From positions 1 through 27,346 of the IMG/VR virus record IMGVR_UViG_3300004095_000010: a stretch of DNA of 27,346 nucleotides; one strand, 5' to 3'. The notes beneath the pieces were generated by a model. That model did no database searches. It was not told where the DNA came from and worked only from the letters and a program-made list of their open reading frames with translations. Position numbers and translations under genes: made by a program. The DNA is from a virus. Of this stretch, positions 1-7,214 are shown one piece after another. Numbering within the stretch: position 1 is the first letter of the stretch; each line of letters opens with the position of its first letter.

Positions 1-78
1 TTCAAGGTCACGGATCCAATCTGCTGCCAATTTAATTCCTTCAAACCCTGTTGCACTATAATCAATTTGTGTGTTCAT
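1..78 (-). CDS. Partial CDS, N-terminal 26 codons, unknown
   Basis: An ATG at 76-78 opens a frame that runs uninterrupted to the left edge. It begins MNTQIDYSATGFEG and continues through a short helical stretch (KLAADWIRDLE). Only 26 codons are visible, so no family can be assigned. A CTAAATA motif lies immediately before the ATG. It is too close to be an ordinary promoter for this start unless the mRNA is leaderless or the true start lies further in. The lower confidence reflects the short length. Confidence 0.5.
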   Translation of the reverse strand, partial: MNTQIDYSATGFEGIKLAADWIRDLE

Positions 79-111
79 AATATTTAGTAATCTCGTTGTG
101 TCATAATACAG

Positions 112-414
112 TTATATTTTTAATAATGCCCAAGTAAAAACTTTTTCCAAGGCCTCTGATAATCCTGGATATACGCCATCTACATTATCGTAGCTAATTT
201 CTCGATATCCTGACTGCAATTGTTGATTAATTCGAGTTCGAATCTCCCAGTCGGCACTCTCTACTATTTTATGCTGTAGATTTTTACCGCGCCGACCCCA
301 TACTATAATCCATTTATGATTTAACTGGGTATAGACAGTACCAGAAAGCATGGCAACTGCCCAGATCTTATCACTGTTGCCGTTTGTATTCCATCCGATG
401 AATTCGTAATGCAT
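112..414 (-). CDS. Hypothetical protein, ~100 aa
   Basis: A small soluble protein beginning MHYEFIGWN with no recognisable domain. It is rich in Trp and Arg (for example HKWIIVWGRRGKN) and ends in a helix. I chose the ATG at 412-414. TTG and GTG codons just upstream in frame would add three residues but overlap the stop of the preceding gene. The few bases between this ATG and the previous stop suggest translational coupling with the gene at 417-839. Similar small proteins are common in T4-like phage accessory regions. The function is unknown. Confidence 0.6.
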   Translation of the reverse strand: MHYEFIGWNTNGNSDKIWAVAMLSGTVYTQLNHKWIIVWGRRGKNLQHKIVESADWEIRTRINQQLQSGYREISYDNVDGVYPGLSEALEKVFTWALLKI

Positions 415-416
415 AA

Positions 417-839
417 TCACCAACTTGAGTTGTAAAATACACGAAGTCCAAGAAAAACTTCTGCTTTGGCTTCTCTAATAAATTTTAAATCGGATTCTCG
501 ATAATAATCGTCTGCATTATTTCCAAAAAAGAATCCCTTAGTATCAGGCAATTGCCCGGCTATTACATCAGCTTCTAACCTATCAAGGTCTTCCCATGTA
601 AGTTCTAGTTCAACACCATTAAACATATACCCAGTCTCTTCATCGGCACCTGGGTTTTTTTCTACCCAAAGTCGTTCCATCCAGCCCTGAAGATTCGGAT
701 GCTTGCGCCAGGAGGCCAATTCACGTGGCTCGGCGATCTTAGTTGGATCATCTTCTTCTTTATCATAATTCTCATCTGAATAGTAAGACTCATGCATACC
801 AGCGTTGGTTGCGACATAAGCGTATTGATCTAATCCCAT
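417..839 (-). CDS. Conserved phage protein of the MGLDQYAY type, 140 aa
   Basis: The protein starts MGLDQYAYVA. It carries the features of a family I recognise from many phage genomes: an early Trp-Arg-Lys-His segment (ASWRKHPNLQGWMERLW), a central acidic helix (WEDLDRLEADV) and a GFFFG turn before the C-terminus. The biochemical role is not established, and some database names for such proteins are not trustworthy. Its ATG overlaps the TAA of the preceding gene (TAATG), so the two are probably translationally coupled and transcribed together from the sigma70-type promoter near 1580-1608. Confidence is high that it is a gene and low on function. Confidence 0.75.
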   Translation of the reverse strand: MGLDQYAYVATNAGMHESYYSDENYDKEEDDPTKIAEPRELASWRKHPNLQGWMERLWVEKNPGADEETGYMFNGVELELTWEDLDRLEADVIAGQLPDTKGFFFGNNADDYYRESDLKFIREAKAEVFLGLRVFYNSSW

Positions 840-1549
840 TATAACACCTTTACACGATTAAGTTGAGTACAGTCTGGGTGATGTCCTTTAACTGTGCCTT
901 TGATTGTAATTATAGTTCCAACCACAAACGGTTCACGGTAGGTAAACAGTAATACTTTTTTTGTATCAACCGTAAGTGCGCGAATAAAAACACAGTCATA
1001 TGCCGGGCTGTAAATTGATTTAATAACTTCGATTTCACATTGTACTTTTGCACCAATCTCAGCTAGCGGCGTAGTATCAGTACCCCACATCTTTTCTTCT
1101 TCCACTACACCAAGACGGTAGCTGCGGATCTGACTGGCAATGGTGGCAATTTCTAATTTATGTACTTCCAGCGCAAATTCATCCATACTAGCAGCTTTTG
1201 CTAGGTTAGATTCAAAGCCAGATAGTGGACGTTTAATAGCTGCCATCAATGTACGACCTTTGTGCCAATCACGAGCAAGTCTGCCCATTTCATAATCTGC
1301 TTCTGTAATATCTTTATTAATATAGCTAGGGTCTAGTAGACGATTTATAATCGTGCGATTAGCATCATATTTAACAACTTCGTTTTCGTACTGAGTTTCT
1401 TTAAAGTAAAATCCACCGTTAACGCGGTCAGCATAGGCTGCGGTGGCCCACACTTGGTCAGCTGGAACTAAATTAACTACAATAGGAATTTTTTTGTTCA
1501 CTGATTTACGATATGTGTAAGGTGTACTACGAGCTTGAAAATTATACAT
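839..1549 (-). CDS. Conserved phage protein with OB-like C-terminal domain
   Basis: The start is the ATG of MYNFQARSTPYTYRKS at 1547-1549. A longer frame from a TTG at 1597 can be rejected because that codon lies between the -35 and -10 of a perfect sigma70-type promoter. The 236-aa product has a helical middle, including AADYADRVN-like and MAAIKRPLSG segments. It ends in a beta-rich stretch (GTIITIKGTVKGHHPD then TQLNRVKVL) that resembles the end of OB-fold nucleic-acid-binding domains in phage proteins. The OB reading rests on pattern only. The gene heads a unit with the two downstream genes, suggesting early expression by host RNA polymerase. The product is unknown. Confidence 0.65.
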   Translation of the reverse strand: MYNFQARSTPYTYRKSVNKKIPIVVNLVPADQVWATAAYADRVNGGFYFKETQYENEVVKYDANRTIINRLLDPSYINKDITEADYEMGRLARDWHKGRTLMAAIKRPLSGFESNLAKAASMDEFALEVHKLEIATIASQIRSYRLGVVEEEKMWGTDTTPLAEIGAKVQCEIEVIKSIYSPAYDCVFIRALTVDTKKVLLFTYREPFVVGTIITIKGTVKGHHPDCTQLNRVKVL

Positions 1550-1579
1550 AACACAACCTGATTGATTAATTATATGAAT

Positions 1580-1608
1580 ATTATAACTAACTAACAACTA
1601 ATTGTCAA
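1580..1608 (-). promoter_or_regulatory. sigma70-type promoter, perfect consensus
   Basis: Read on the minus strand, TTGACA (1603-1608) and TATAAT (1580-1585) are separated by exactly 17 bases. Transcription would start near 1573, about 25 bases before the ATG at 1549. A perfect double consensus at optimal spacing in an intergenic position is unlikely by chance. It points to early or middle expression by the unmodified host holoenzyme. Confidence 0.85.
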
Positions 1609-2204
1609 GCTAGTTTTGCACGATTGTAAAAAATATGTCGACCGATGGTAATAACATATTCATTTGCATCGGCCCAATTTGGTACTTTGATATAATTTGC
1701 GTGATAAAATAAACTATCCTTTAACCCGCGTACCCGGGCACCTGACAGAACATCAACTGCAATCTGTTGTGAATCTTCCCACAAATCTTTGTAGGGTTTA
1801 GGCAAATGACTTTTTATCGTCCAACTAAACTGTTTAGGTGCATATACGACCTTGCATAAATCTTTGCCCCATTTACCTGACTTCATACGATTGACAGTAA
1901 CATTGGCCACTGCATACTTACCTGTACGATCTTCAATGCCGGCTTCATAGTAAATATTTTTAGTTAGACATTCTAATTCTTTGGGAGTATATACAATCGA
2001 TTCTTTGATATGGATAATTTCGTCTAATTTTTCTTCAATACGATCCATTTGTCGTTCGATACGATCAAATTGACGTTCGATTTTATCTACGCGAGATTCA
2101 AGTCTTTCTATACGAGCTTCGATTTTATCCATACGTATTTCCGTATGAACTACAAAAACTGCGGCTAGACCAAACACAATATAAGACAATAATTTGTTGT
2201 CCAT
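1605..2204 (-). CDS. Membrane-anchored coiled-coil SleB/CwlJ-type cell-wall hydrolase
   Basis: A 199-aa protein that probably cuts peptidoglycan. Residues ~5-20 form one hydrophobic segment, a signal anchor or SAR-type signal. Residues ~24-65 form a charged coiled coil with repeats of DRIERQ and DKIEAR type. Residues ~75-199 match the SleB/Hydrolase_2 domain, with the catalytic-type Glu in NIYYEAGIE, the VTVNR strand, and the IGRHIFY motif near the end. SleB family enzymes act as lytic transglycosylases. I chose the ATG at 2202-2204 (MDNKLLSY), preceded by GGGA. A TTG four codons upstream lies inside the hairpin at 2213-2247. It is likely the phage endolysin or a virion wall hydrolase. The anchor and coiled coil are unusual for a plain endolysin. 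Confidence 0.8.
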   Translation of the reverse strand: MDNKLLSYIVFGLAAVFVVHTEIRMDKIEARIERLESRVDKIERQFDRIERQMDRIEEKLDEIIHIKESIVYTPKELECLTKNIYYEAGIEDRTGKYAVANVTVNRMKSGKWGKDLCKVVYAPKQFSWTIKSHLPKPYKDLWEDSQQIAVDVLSGARVRGLKDSLFYHANYIKVPNWADANEYVITIGRHIFYNRAKLA

Positions 2205-2212
2205 GTTAAATC

Positions 2213-2247
2213 CCAAATTGTTATAATATCAAATTATAGCAATTTGG
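2213..2247 (-). promoter_or_regulatory. Long hairpin overlapping the RBS leader of the wall-hydrolase gene
   Basis: Fifteen bases at 2213-2227 pair with 2233-2247 with one G-U type mismatch around a 5-base loop. On the minus strand the 3' arm ends beside the GGGA ribosome-binding site of the gene starting at 2204. The -10 box of the promoter at 2233-2261 lies inside the 5' arm. Read-through mRNA would therefore contain the whole hairpin, while mRNA started at the local promoter would lack the 5' arm. The sequence shows the structure. Its role as a translational switch is inference. Confidence 0.6.
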
Positions 2248-2261
2248 TAATTAAGTGTCAA
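2233..2261 (-). promoter_or_regulatory. sigma70-type promoter, perfect consensus, before the wall-hydrolase gene
   Basis: The minus strand has TTGACA (2256-2261), a 17-base spacer, and TATAAT (2233-2238). The predicted start is near 2226, about 22 bases before the ATG at 2204 and inside the hairpin loop or 3' arm. This is the second perfect consensus promoter within 700 bases. Confidence 0.85.
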
Positions 2262-2288
2262 TTGGTAATGTTGTGAGTGTGCAACGAC

Positions 2289-2981
2289 TTAATCGCTGCC
2301 CTCGGCATGTAATTTATATTGTTTCCAATGCTGCATATAATCCTGTGCAAAGGTACCTTCTTGTACAGATTCGACAAATTCTATTAGTGGACGACCCCAT
2401 TCATAACACAGTTGATTTAATTTTTCTAAAATTTCGTGGCTGATGCCTAGTACTTGTGTTAGCCAATCGGATATTGCATCGTAATCACCTGACTTAATTG
2501 ATTGGTTGTACCAGTTAAGTCTTTGTGGTTTATTAAGTATTTGCTTACCTAATTTTTCTAAATGCGCCCATATATGATCACCTAATTGTAAAAATTCATG
2601 ATCAGCAGTTCTAACACGTTCATCTCGAGCATGTGCATCTAATGCATTTGGATTTGTAATATTTTGCATCATTTGATCAAAACTTGCGTCGCCTGTTGCT
2701 TCGGCTACAGGAGCAGTTGGTTGTCGAGACTGCGCACGTTGTTCTCGTCTACGTATAGCACTGGGGCTTTGGCTTAGTTGACCTTTAACTTTTCCGCCAC
2801 CTTGTTGTCTTTCTTTATAGTTTTGTGATATATAAGTGCCTTTATTAAAACTTTGACTAGGTGTTACGGCTTCCTGTCCATTTAATTTGCCCCATTCATA
2901 TCCCGCTCGATGTCCACTACAATCTTTAGTGCATGGACTTCCCATAAATGTCAATTCAGTGATAAATTCTTTTGCTCTCAT
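2289..2981 (-). CDS. Phage protein with T4 capsid-targeting-like N-terminus, 230 aa
   Basis: The product begins MRAKEFITELTF. This resembles the capsid-targeting sequence of T4 internal head proteins, a short leader of the form M..xEFIxE that the prohead protease cuts after (I/L)-x-E. Next is a Cys- and His-containing stretch (GSPCTKDCSGHRAGYEWG). Residues ~50-95 are a basic, Gln/Arg/Ser-rich low-complexity linker, and the remainder is a helical domain with several Trp residues. The CxxxC followed by H could bind a metal. A virion-internal DNA-associated or injected protein is a reasonable inference; no enzyme motif is visible. A CTAAATA motif lies just before the start. Confidence 0.6.
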   Translation of the reverse strand: MRAKEFITELTFMGSPCTKDCSGHRAGYEWGKLNGQEAVTPSQSFNKGTYISQNYKERQQGGGKVKGQLSQSPSAIRRREQRAQSRQPTAPVAEATGDASFDQMMQNITNPNALDAHARDERVRTADHEFLQLGDHIWAHLEKLGKQILNKPQRLNWYNQSIKSGDYDAISDWLTQVLGISHEILEKLNQLCYEWGRPLIEFVESVQEGTFAQDYMQHWKQYKLHAEGSD

Positions 2982-2998
2982 ACAATTATTTAGTTAGA

Positions 2999-3958
2999 TT
3001 AGCTAGCAGGCGGTAGTGGGTATGGATACTGAGATACAGTTAAATTAGCAGTTGGTGCAGGGGGGTTTGGTGCCAATGGTATATTACTAGTAGTAACCAA
3101 TCCTGAAGTACTGATGTTTGACTGTCCTTGGCGCAACGCTGCAATTAGAGTTTGTCCGCCGAGAGTACTTGTATCGGCCACTGATTCGAGATATTGAAAA
3201 GCTCCATTGGCTATGGTGTCTTGTCCATAATATGGTAGGGATAAAACAAAACTATATATTGCAGGATTACTACTGGCAGTCATATTAGCGAATTGGATAC
3301 TAGCACTCTTTTGAATAGTTTTTTCATTATTCAACTGAGTCATCATGTTATTCCAATTTGTATTTAAATTAGCGGTTTGACTTGGATATAATGTAATAAT
3401 GGCGGGAATAACATTTGAATTAACTGATGGGATAAGCCCTTTTCCTCCGGCAGTATTACTTGTTAGATTCGCTGTTTGTCCTGCAAATGCTGCGTCTATA
3501 TTATCATAAGTTCCAATAGCTGGCCCAGTTGTAATAGTAATTGGTCCAGTCGGAGGACCATACGTGCCAGTGGCAGTGGCTGTTATGTCATTGTATATAC
3601 TAACTAGATTAGATAAATTCATCGAATTAAGTATTGTAATTGTATTGGTTAGCGCACCAGTAACTACGACTCCAGCTGCCAACCCCATTGAATCATCTAT
3701 GGTAAGTGTACCATTAGGACCTGAGCCTGTTCCTAATGTATTAATCAGATTTTGTGCCACTGCTGGATCTACCGCGGTAGTTTGCGAATTAACTAGTGGC
3801 AATCCATAATTAGTCTGTACCCCACTAACAGCATTAGCAAATTGTGGCAGGTTTAAAGATGCTATATTTGTTATTTGTTGTAATGCAACTGACAATGCTT
3901 TATTAGCTAGAGCTTGTGCAGGAGGAATAATTTGACTTAAACGATCTAATGCAGTCAT
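2999..3958 (-). CDS. Putative virion structural protein, 319 aa
   Basis: A Thr-, Asn-, Ala- and Pro-rich protein with almost no Cys. An N-terminal helical segment (SQIIPPAQALANKALSVALQ) is followed by repeated Asn/Thr-containing stretches and a Pro-rich C-terminus (PLAPNPPAPTANLT). This composition is typical of phage fibres or baseplate-associated proteins. It overlaps the preceding 331-aa gene by ATGA and lies in one string with the PAAR tip protein, which supports a tail or baseplate role. No enzymatic motif is seen, and confidence in the exact role is low. Confidence 0.65.
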   Translation of the reverse strand: MTALDRLSQIIPPAQALANKALSVALQQITNIASLNLPQFANAVSGVQTNYGLPLVNSQTTAVDPAVAQNLINTLGTGSGPNGTLTIDDSMGLAAGVVVTGALTNTITILNSMNLSNLVSIYNDITATATGTYGPPTGPITITTGPAIGTYDNIDAAFAGQTANLTSNTAGGKGLIPSVNSNVIPAIITLYPSQTANLNTNWNNMMTQLNNEKTIQKSASIQFANMTASSNPAIYSFVLSLPYYGQDTIANGAFQYLESVADTSTLGGQTLIAALRQGQSNISTSGLVTTSNIPLAPNPPAPTANLTVSQYPYPLPPAS

Positions 3959-4950
3959 GATAATGTGCTCACTGCTATTCTTGGCAAATACTGTTGTATA
4001 GTATCATTGACAGTTCCGCTGGCATTCAAGTAAATATTTTGACTAACTCCATTTGTTCCAGTGAATGTTAGCGTCTGGAAACTATTTGGAAATATTTTAT
4101 AAGGATTTAGTAAATCAGCCATTGTGTTAATATTGGCAGTTGTGACATTTAATATTTTTAATATTTGTGTTAATGCTGTTCCAGTAATCTGCGTCATCGC
4201 ATTATACATGGCTTTTTGATCAGCATCAGTTGCAGTAAGATTCAGTGATGATAAATTTACTACCACATCTAAGCTGACTCCTGCGTTTGAAAAATATAAT
4301 GTAAGATCTGGCGTAATACCGCCAACTTTGGCTAATTGTTTAACTAAAGCCAGTGGAGTGCCAAGCTCACTAAGATTGCTGAGGTCAATTAGTCCACCTA
4401 ATTTAGCAAGATCATTACCCCATTGTTCAGTACAAAGATTAACACTAGTAATACCACCACTGACCATATTATCAGCGTTGGTATAAGTTCCGCTTAAATA
4501 TGTTTGGCTGTTAACCGCTGAATTAATAAAATTATTGGTAATACCGTTATAACCGACAAGTGCCCCGAATCCTTGACAGAAAATACTTAAATCTTTATTG
4601 CCTCCAGTGGCACCTTGCCCCATATAAGAATATGCTGTGTCCAGTAACAAATTTGAAAATAAAATATTATTGGGATATACATTATTTCCCGAATGTACAG
4701 GTATGCTATCACCTAAGGTAGAACAATTACCTACCCCTATATTATACAATTGAAGAAAAATGGGCTTAGATAATTCAGGTACAGCACCAGAGGCAGCTAT
4801 AGCTGAATTTAATGCGGTTACATAAGGTAAAGAATTAAAGGTAGCTTCGGCAGTTACAAATGCAGCATTAACTGATATGCCTACGTTATGTAATAAACTA
4901 TCAGTAACAGTTAATTGAAAAGGAGTTAATAAACTAGCAGACTGGGCCAT
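3955..4950 (-). CDS. Putative tail/baseplate structural protein, 331 aa
   Basis: Similar in composition to its downstream neighbour: rich in Asn, Thr, Leu and Ser, with few charged residues. It starts MAQSASLLTPFQLTVTDS directly after the stop of the PAAR gene (TAA then ATG). The middle contains a Gly-rich turn region (YSYMGQGATGGNKDL) and a helix-turn pattern (LAKLGGLIDLSNLSELG). The tight order of LSm-like protein, PAAR tip, this protein and a 319-aa protein suggests one assembly module, probably near the central spike. No family name can be given from sequence alone. Confidence 0.65.
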   Translation of the reverse strand: MAQSASLLTPFQLTVTDSLLHNVGISVNAAFVTAEATFNSLPYVTALNSAIAASGAVPELSKPIFLQLYNIGVGNCSTLGDSIPVHSGNNVYPNNILFSNLLLDTAYSYMGQGATGGNKDLSIFCQGFGALVGYNGITNNFINSAVNSQTYLSGTYTNADNMVSGGITSVNLCTEQWGNDLAKLGGLIDLSNLSELGTPLALVKQLAKVGGITPDLTLYFSNAGVSLDVVVNLSSLNLTATDADQKAMYNAMTQITGTALTQILKILNVTTANINTMADLLNPYKIFPNSFQTLTFTGTNGVSQNIYLNASGTVNDTIQQYLPRIAVSTLS

Positions 4951-5229
4951 TTATGACCCTACTCTAACATTAGGGCTGGCATTAACTCTAGGATGTCCGC
5001 ATGAGTCAAAATCTGAGGCAGTTACTATAGGAATACCACCCGCTCTAACATTAGGACTACCTGATATAGTATGCGCAGATGTGTGAGGGGAATGGTAATT
5101 AACATGCGGAGTGACTAAAGTTCCACTGACTACAATAGGTACTCCGTTAACACGCACAGAAGGAACTCCATTGACTGGAAATCCACCACATGAATTTGGA
5201 TCTGTAACTCTTACCACGCCGCCTGCCAT
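4951..5229 (-). CDS. PAAR-motif spike-tip protein
   Basis: A 92-aa protein made of short repeats of the PAAR type: GVPSVRVNGVPIV near residue 20, SPNVRAGGIPIVTASD near 58, and SPNVRVG at the end. Each is separated by His/Pro turns, with Cys and His residues (SCGG, HTSAHT, SCGH) able to coordinate the metal at the tip. PAAR proteins fold as a small sharp cone capping the gp5/VgrG spike of contractile tails and help puncture the outer membrane. Length and repeat spacing fit the family. It sits between an LSm-like protein and two structural proteins, consistent with a baseplate cluster. Confidence 0.85.
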   Translation of the reverse strand: MAGGVVRVTDPNSCGGFPVNGVPSVRVNGVPIVVSGTLVTPHVNYHSPHTSAHTISGSPNVRAGGIPIVTASDFDSCGHPRVNASPNVRVGS

Positions 5230-5232
5230 ATA

Positions 5233-5535
5233 TTATCCCATTATGATTGAAGGCTTACGAATAGGTTTAATACCTGTTGTAGCTTCAAGGTAATGATCTT
5301 TAACTTCATCTCGTGTAGTGCAGACCATTGCCACTGTAGCTTTATTTATAGTCACATTTTCACGCGGATCGCCTGTGAAAATAGTAAAAATAAGCTGTAC
5401 CCCTTTCTCAGTAGGCACTGCACTCAATGGACTTGATACAATGTATGAATCATCTGTAATCTCAACTACTTTACAAACAATTTCGTCAGCATTGCTTAAC
5501 TTAAATGTATATACTGTGTCTTTTTCTATGTTCAT
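5233..5535 (-). CDS. LSm/Hfq-like small beta protein of T4-like phages
   Basis: A 100-aa protein beginning MNIEKDTVYTFKLSNADEIV, where strand pairs (YTFKLSNADEIVCKVVEI then SYIVSSPLSAVP) look like the Sm-type beta barrel seen in small proteins of marine T4-like phages. A later stretch (TVAMVCTTRDEVKDHYLEATTG) is also typical of that group. RNA binding has not been demonstrated for them as far as I know, so the LSm reading is structural analogy. It lies 3 bases from the PAAR gene and 1 base from glutaredoxin, which suggests cotranscription from the late promoter at 5797-5803. Confidence 0.6.
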   Translation of the reverse strand: MNIEKDTVYTFKLSNADEIVCKVVEITDDSYIVSSPLSAVPTEKGVQLIFTIFTGDPRENVTINKATVAMVCTTRDEVKDHYLEATTGIKPIRKPSIIMG

Positions 5536-5536
5536 A

Positions 5537-5764
5537 TTACCCTTGCAAATGTTTGCGTAATTCTGTAAATCCGCCTATGTAAGCATCATCTAGGAAGATT
5601 TGTGGTACAGTTGTAGCCGTTGGCACAGCTTCTAATAACTGTTCTTTGGTCCAATCTTGAGAAACATTGCGTTCTTCAAATTCAATACCTTTTATTTTTA
5701 ATAATGATTTTGCTTGATCACAAAATGGACATCCATCTTTTGACCATACTATTGCTGTTGACAT
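5537..5764 (-). CDS. grx: Glutaredoxin
   Basis: A 75-aa thioredoxin-fold protein with the redox motif C-P-F-C (DGCPFCDQAK), the conserved TTVPQIFL cis-proline segment, and the GG of IGGFTEL that binds glutathione. Length fits small phage glutaredoxins. The ATG at 5762-5764 (MSTAIVWSKDG) has AGGA six bases upstream and a late promoter motif 33 bases upstream. A longer frame from 5794 would start before this signal and is less likely. Phage glutaredoxins reduce the C-terminal cysteines of class Ia RNR, which this window also encodes (nrdA, nrdB), so it probably supports dNTP synthesis. Confidence 0.9.
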   Translation of the reverse strand: MSTAIVWSKDGCPFCDQAKSLLKIKGIEFEERNVSQDWTKEQLLEAVPTATTVPQIFLDDAYIGGFTELRKHLQG

Positions 5765-5796
5765 ATTATTTCCTATAATTTTGTATTTTAGCATGA

Positions 5797-5803
5797 TATT
5801 TAG
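5797..5803 (-). promoter_or_regulatory. T4-type late promoter motif (CTAAATA) before grx
   Basis: CTAAATA on the minus strand, ~33 bases before the grx ATG, in the short divergent region opposite the plus-strand NTase cassette. It matches the motif repeated before other genes here and resembles the T4 late box TATAAATA. Confidence 0.55.
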
Positions 5804-5831
5804 TGCGTTGCAAATATGCTACACTCAAATA

Positions 5832-5860
5832 TTGACGTAATATTAATTATCATTTATAAT
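5832..5860 (+). promoter_or_regulatory. sigma70-type promoter for the NTase cassette
   Basis: TTGACG (5832-5837), a 17-base spacer and TATAAT (5855-5860) lie on the plus strand, ~27 bases before the first ATG of the cassette. One mismatch in the -35. It implies expression by host RNA polymerase, unlike the flanking minus-strand genes with late motifs. Confidence 0.8.
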
Positions 5861-5886
5861 ATGTATAATACGAATTTTAGGAGTTT

Positions 5887-6831
5887 ATGATGGGCGGCAA
5901 TGTCTTTACTGGTAAAACAACCCCAATTTTAAGAGAAAATATCAAGCCAACATTGTCTGCATATTTTTCTGAATTGTGTGAATTGTTTCCAAATAAAGCA
6001 GATATTTTTAATAATATTCAATTTGAATCACTAGGATCTACTGGCAAGAAGCCCCAGTCAGGTGATATCGATTTGGGGGTTGCCCCTTCAACTATATTAG
6101 ATAAAGATTTGTCAGACAATGCAGTAGCGCAATGGAACATTGATCCATCAGAAGTATCTATTACTTTTAATAAACTTAAACGCAGGGCGATCACTTCTAC
6201 AGACGATCAATTACGTATTAAGGCGTTCCTGATTCATTTGACCAAATATATCAATAAAAATGCTACTAGTATACATTGCAATGAAAAGAAAGTAGACGTA
6301 GGCGGAATGTTTACTCTATTTCCACAAAAAGATGCACAGTTAAATGACATTGATGCAGGCGTGCAAATTGATTGGATGGTGGGAGATTTGGATTGGTTAA
6401 GGTTCTCATACTATTCGGCAGAATATTGTACAGATTCGAATGTCAAAGGATTACATCGTACACAACTAATGTTATCGGCGTTTCGTGTCGCTGGATTATC
6501 ATTCAGTCATGGAGTTGGTGTTAAAGATAGGATCAGTAAAATGATGTTGGCTACTGAACCAGATCAGGCCCTAACAATTCTCAACCAAAGACTTGGGGTT
6601 GATATTACACGTAGTATCGCTGAAGATTATTACAAACTCAATACTCTGTTACAATATCAACTTTCAACAGCTGATTATGACCGAATGATTGATATCTATT
6701 TTGAAATTTTGGATCACACCCGTGCTGATATTCCTGATGACTTACAAGCAGAATGGTTAGATAGACGAGATCGATTGCAATTGACTGGTAAGTTTTTGCC
6801 AGAAGATTCTAAGTTGAGGGCGGCATTATGA
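5887..6831 (+). CDS. Polymerase-beta-superfamily nucleotidyltransferase, first of a pair
   Basis: A 314-aa protein with the NTase signature LGSTGKKPQSGDIDL near residues 49-63. The G-S loop is followed by catalytic-type Asp60 and Asp62, and a third candidate carboxylate is Asp162 in GVQIDWMV. Then comes a conserved segment (DWLRFSYYSAE, then KGLHRTQLML). The pattern fits phage minimal NTases that transfer nucleotides to an unknown acceptor. AGGAG at 5879-5883 is only 3 bases from the first ATG, so the second ATG at 5890 (6-base spacing) may be the true start. ATGA overlap with the next gene. The substrate is unknown; CCA-adding, oligonucleotide-signal or RNA-tailing roles are all possible. 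Confidence 0.75.
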   Translation: MMGGNVFTGKTTPILRENIKPTLSAYFSELCELFPNKADIFNNIQFESLGSTGKKPQSGDIDLGVAPSTILDKDLSDNAVAQWNIDPSEVSITFNKLKRRAITSTDDQLRIKAFLIHLTKYINKNATSIHCNEKKVDVGGMFTLFPQKDAQLNDIDAGVQIDWMVGDLDWLRFSYYSAEYCTDSNVKGLHRTQLMLSAFRVAGLSFSHGVGVKDRISKMMLATEPDQALTILNQRLGVDITRSIAEDYYKLNTLLQYQLSTADYDRMIDIYFEILDHTRADIPDDLQAEWLDRRDRLQLTGKFLPEDSKLRAAL

Positions 6832-7214
6832 CCACAGCTTGGAGTCACCTACCCAATGCCGCACATATAGATCGAATCTTAGCCGATCTAAAACCCAATC
6901 TAGCCAACTTGAGTGCGGCGTGGGATGTGATTAACAAAACTACTTGGGATGCACGTCATGAGGCAGCCAGAAATGCAGTCGAATTTAAATTCATTGTACG
7001 AGAGGCTTTAAACGCGGCTTCTGCGGTATATACGTCGACAGTTTATTCTGTGGCATGTTCTGCCATATTAGCCTTAATTGTCTGGCCCGAATCGGCTGAT
7101 TATCTATCATTACCAATAAATCAAGTTCGCGTGTTGACGGCATTAGGTGATCAACGAGCTATATTGATACTACCAGCGATTATAGCTTTTGAAAAATCTG
7201 AGGAGTTGCTATGA
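6828..7214 (+). CDS. Helical protein between the two NTases, 128 aa
   Basis: Joined on both sides by ATGA overlaps, so it is a fixed member of the cassette. Residues ~38-65 are Ala-rich helices (TWDARHEAARNAVEFKF). The second half (SAILALIVWPESADYLSLP, then LGDQRAILILPAIIAFEKS) matches a phage family I recognise, with Trp-Asp-Ala repeats followed by a LALIxW motif and LLLPA-like end. That family has no known function. The position suggests a partner, regulator or substrate-recruiting subunit for the NTases, but that is inference. Confidence 0.65.
   Translation: MTTAWSHLPNAAHIDRILADLKPNLANLSAAWDVINKTTWDARHEAARNAVEFKFIVREALNAASAVYTSTVYSVACSAILALIVWPESADYLSLPINQVRVLTALGDQRAILILPAIIAFEKSEELL

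Noticed and set aside
81-87. CTAAATA as late promoter of the left partial gene
   Set aside because: Two bases from the ATG, so transcription would begin inside the gene. The copy at 2987-2993 has the same problem with a gap of only five bases. Both may be chance.
2255-2443. Plus-strand open frame over the end of the capsid-targeted protein gene
   Set aside because: It overlaps the opposite-strand gene and the sigma70 promoter, and has no recognisable product.
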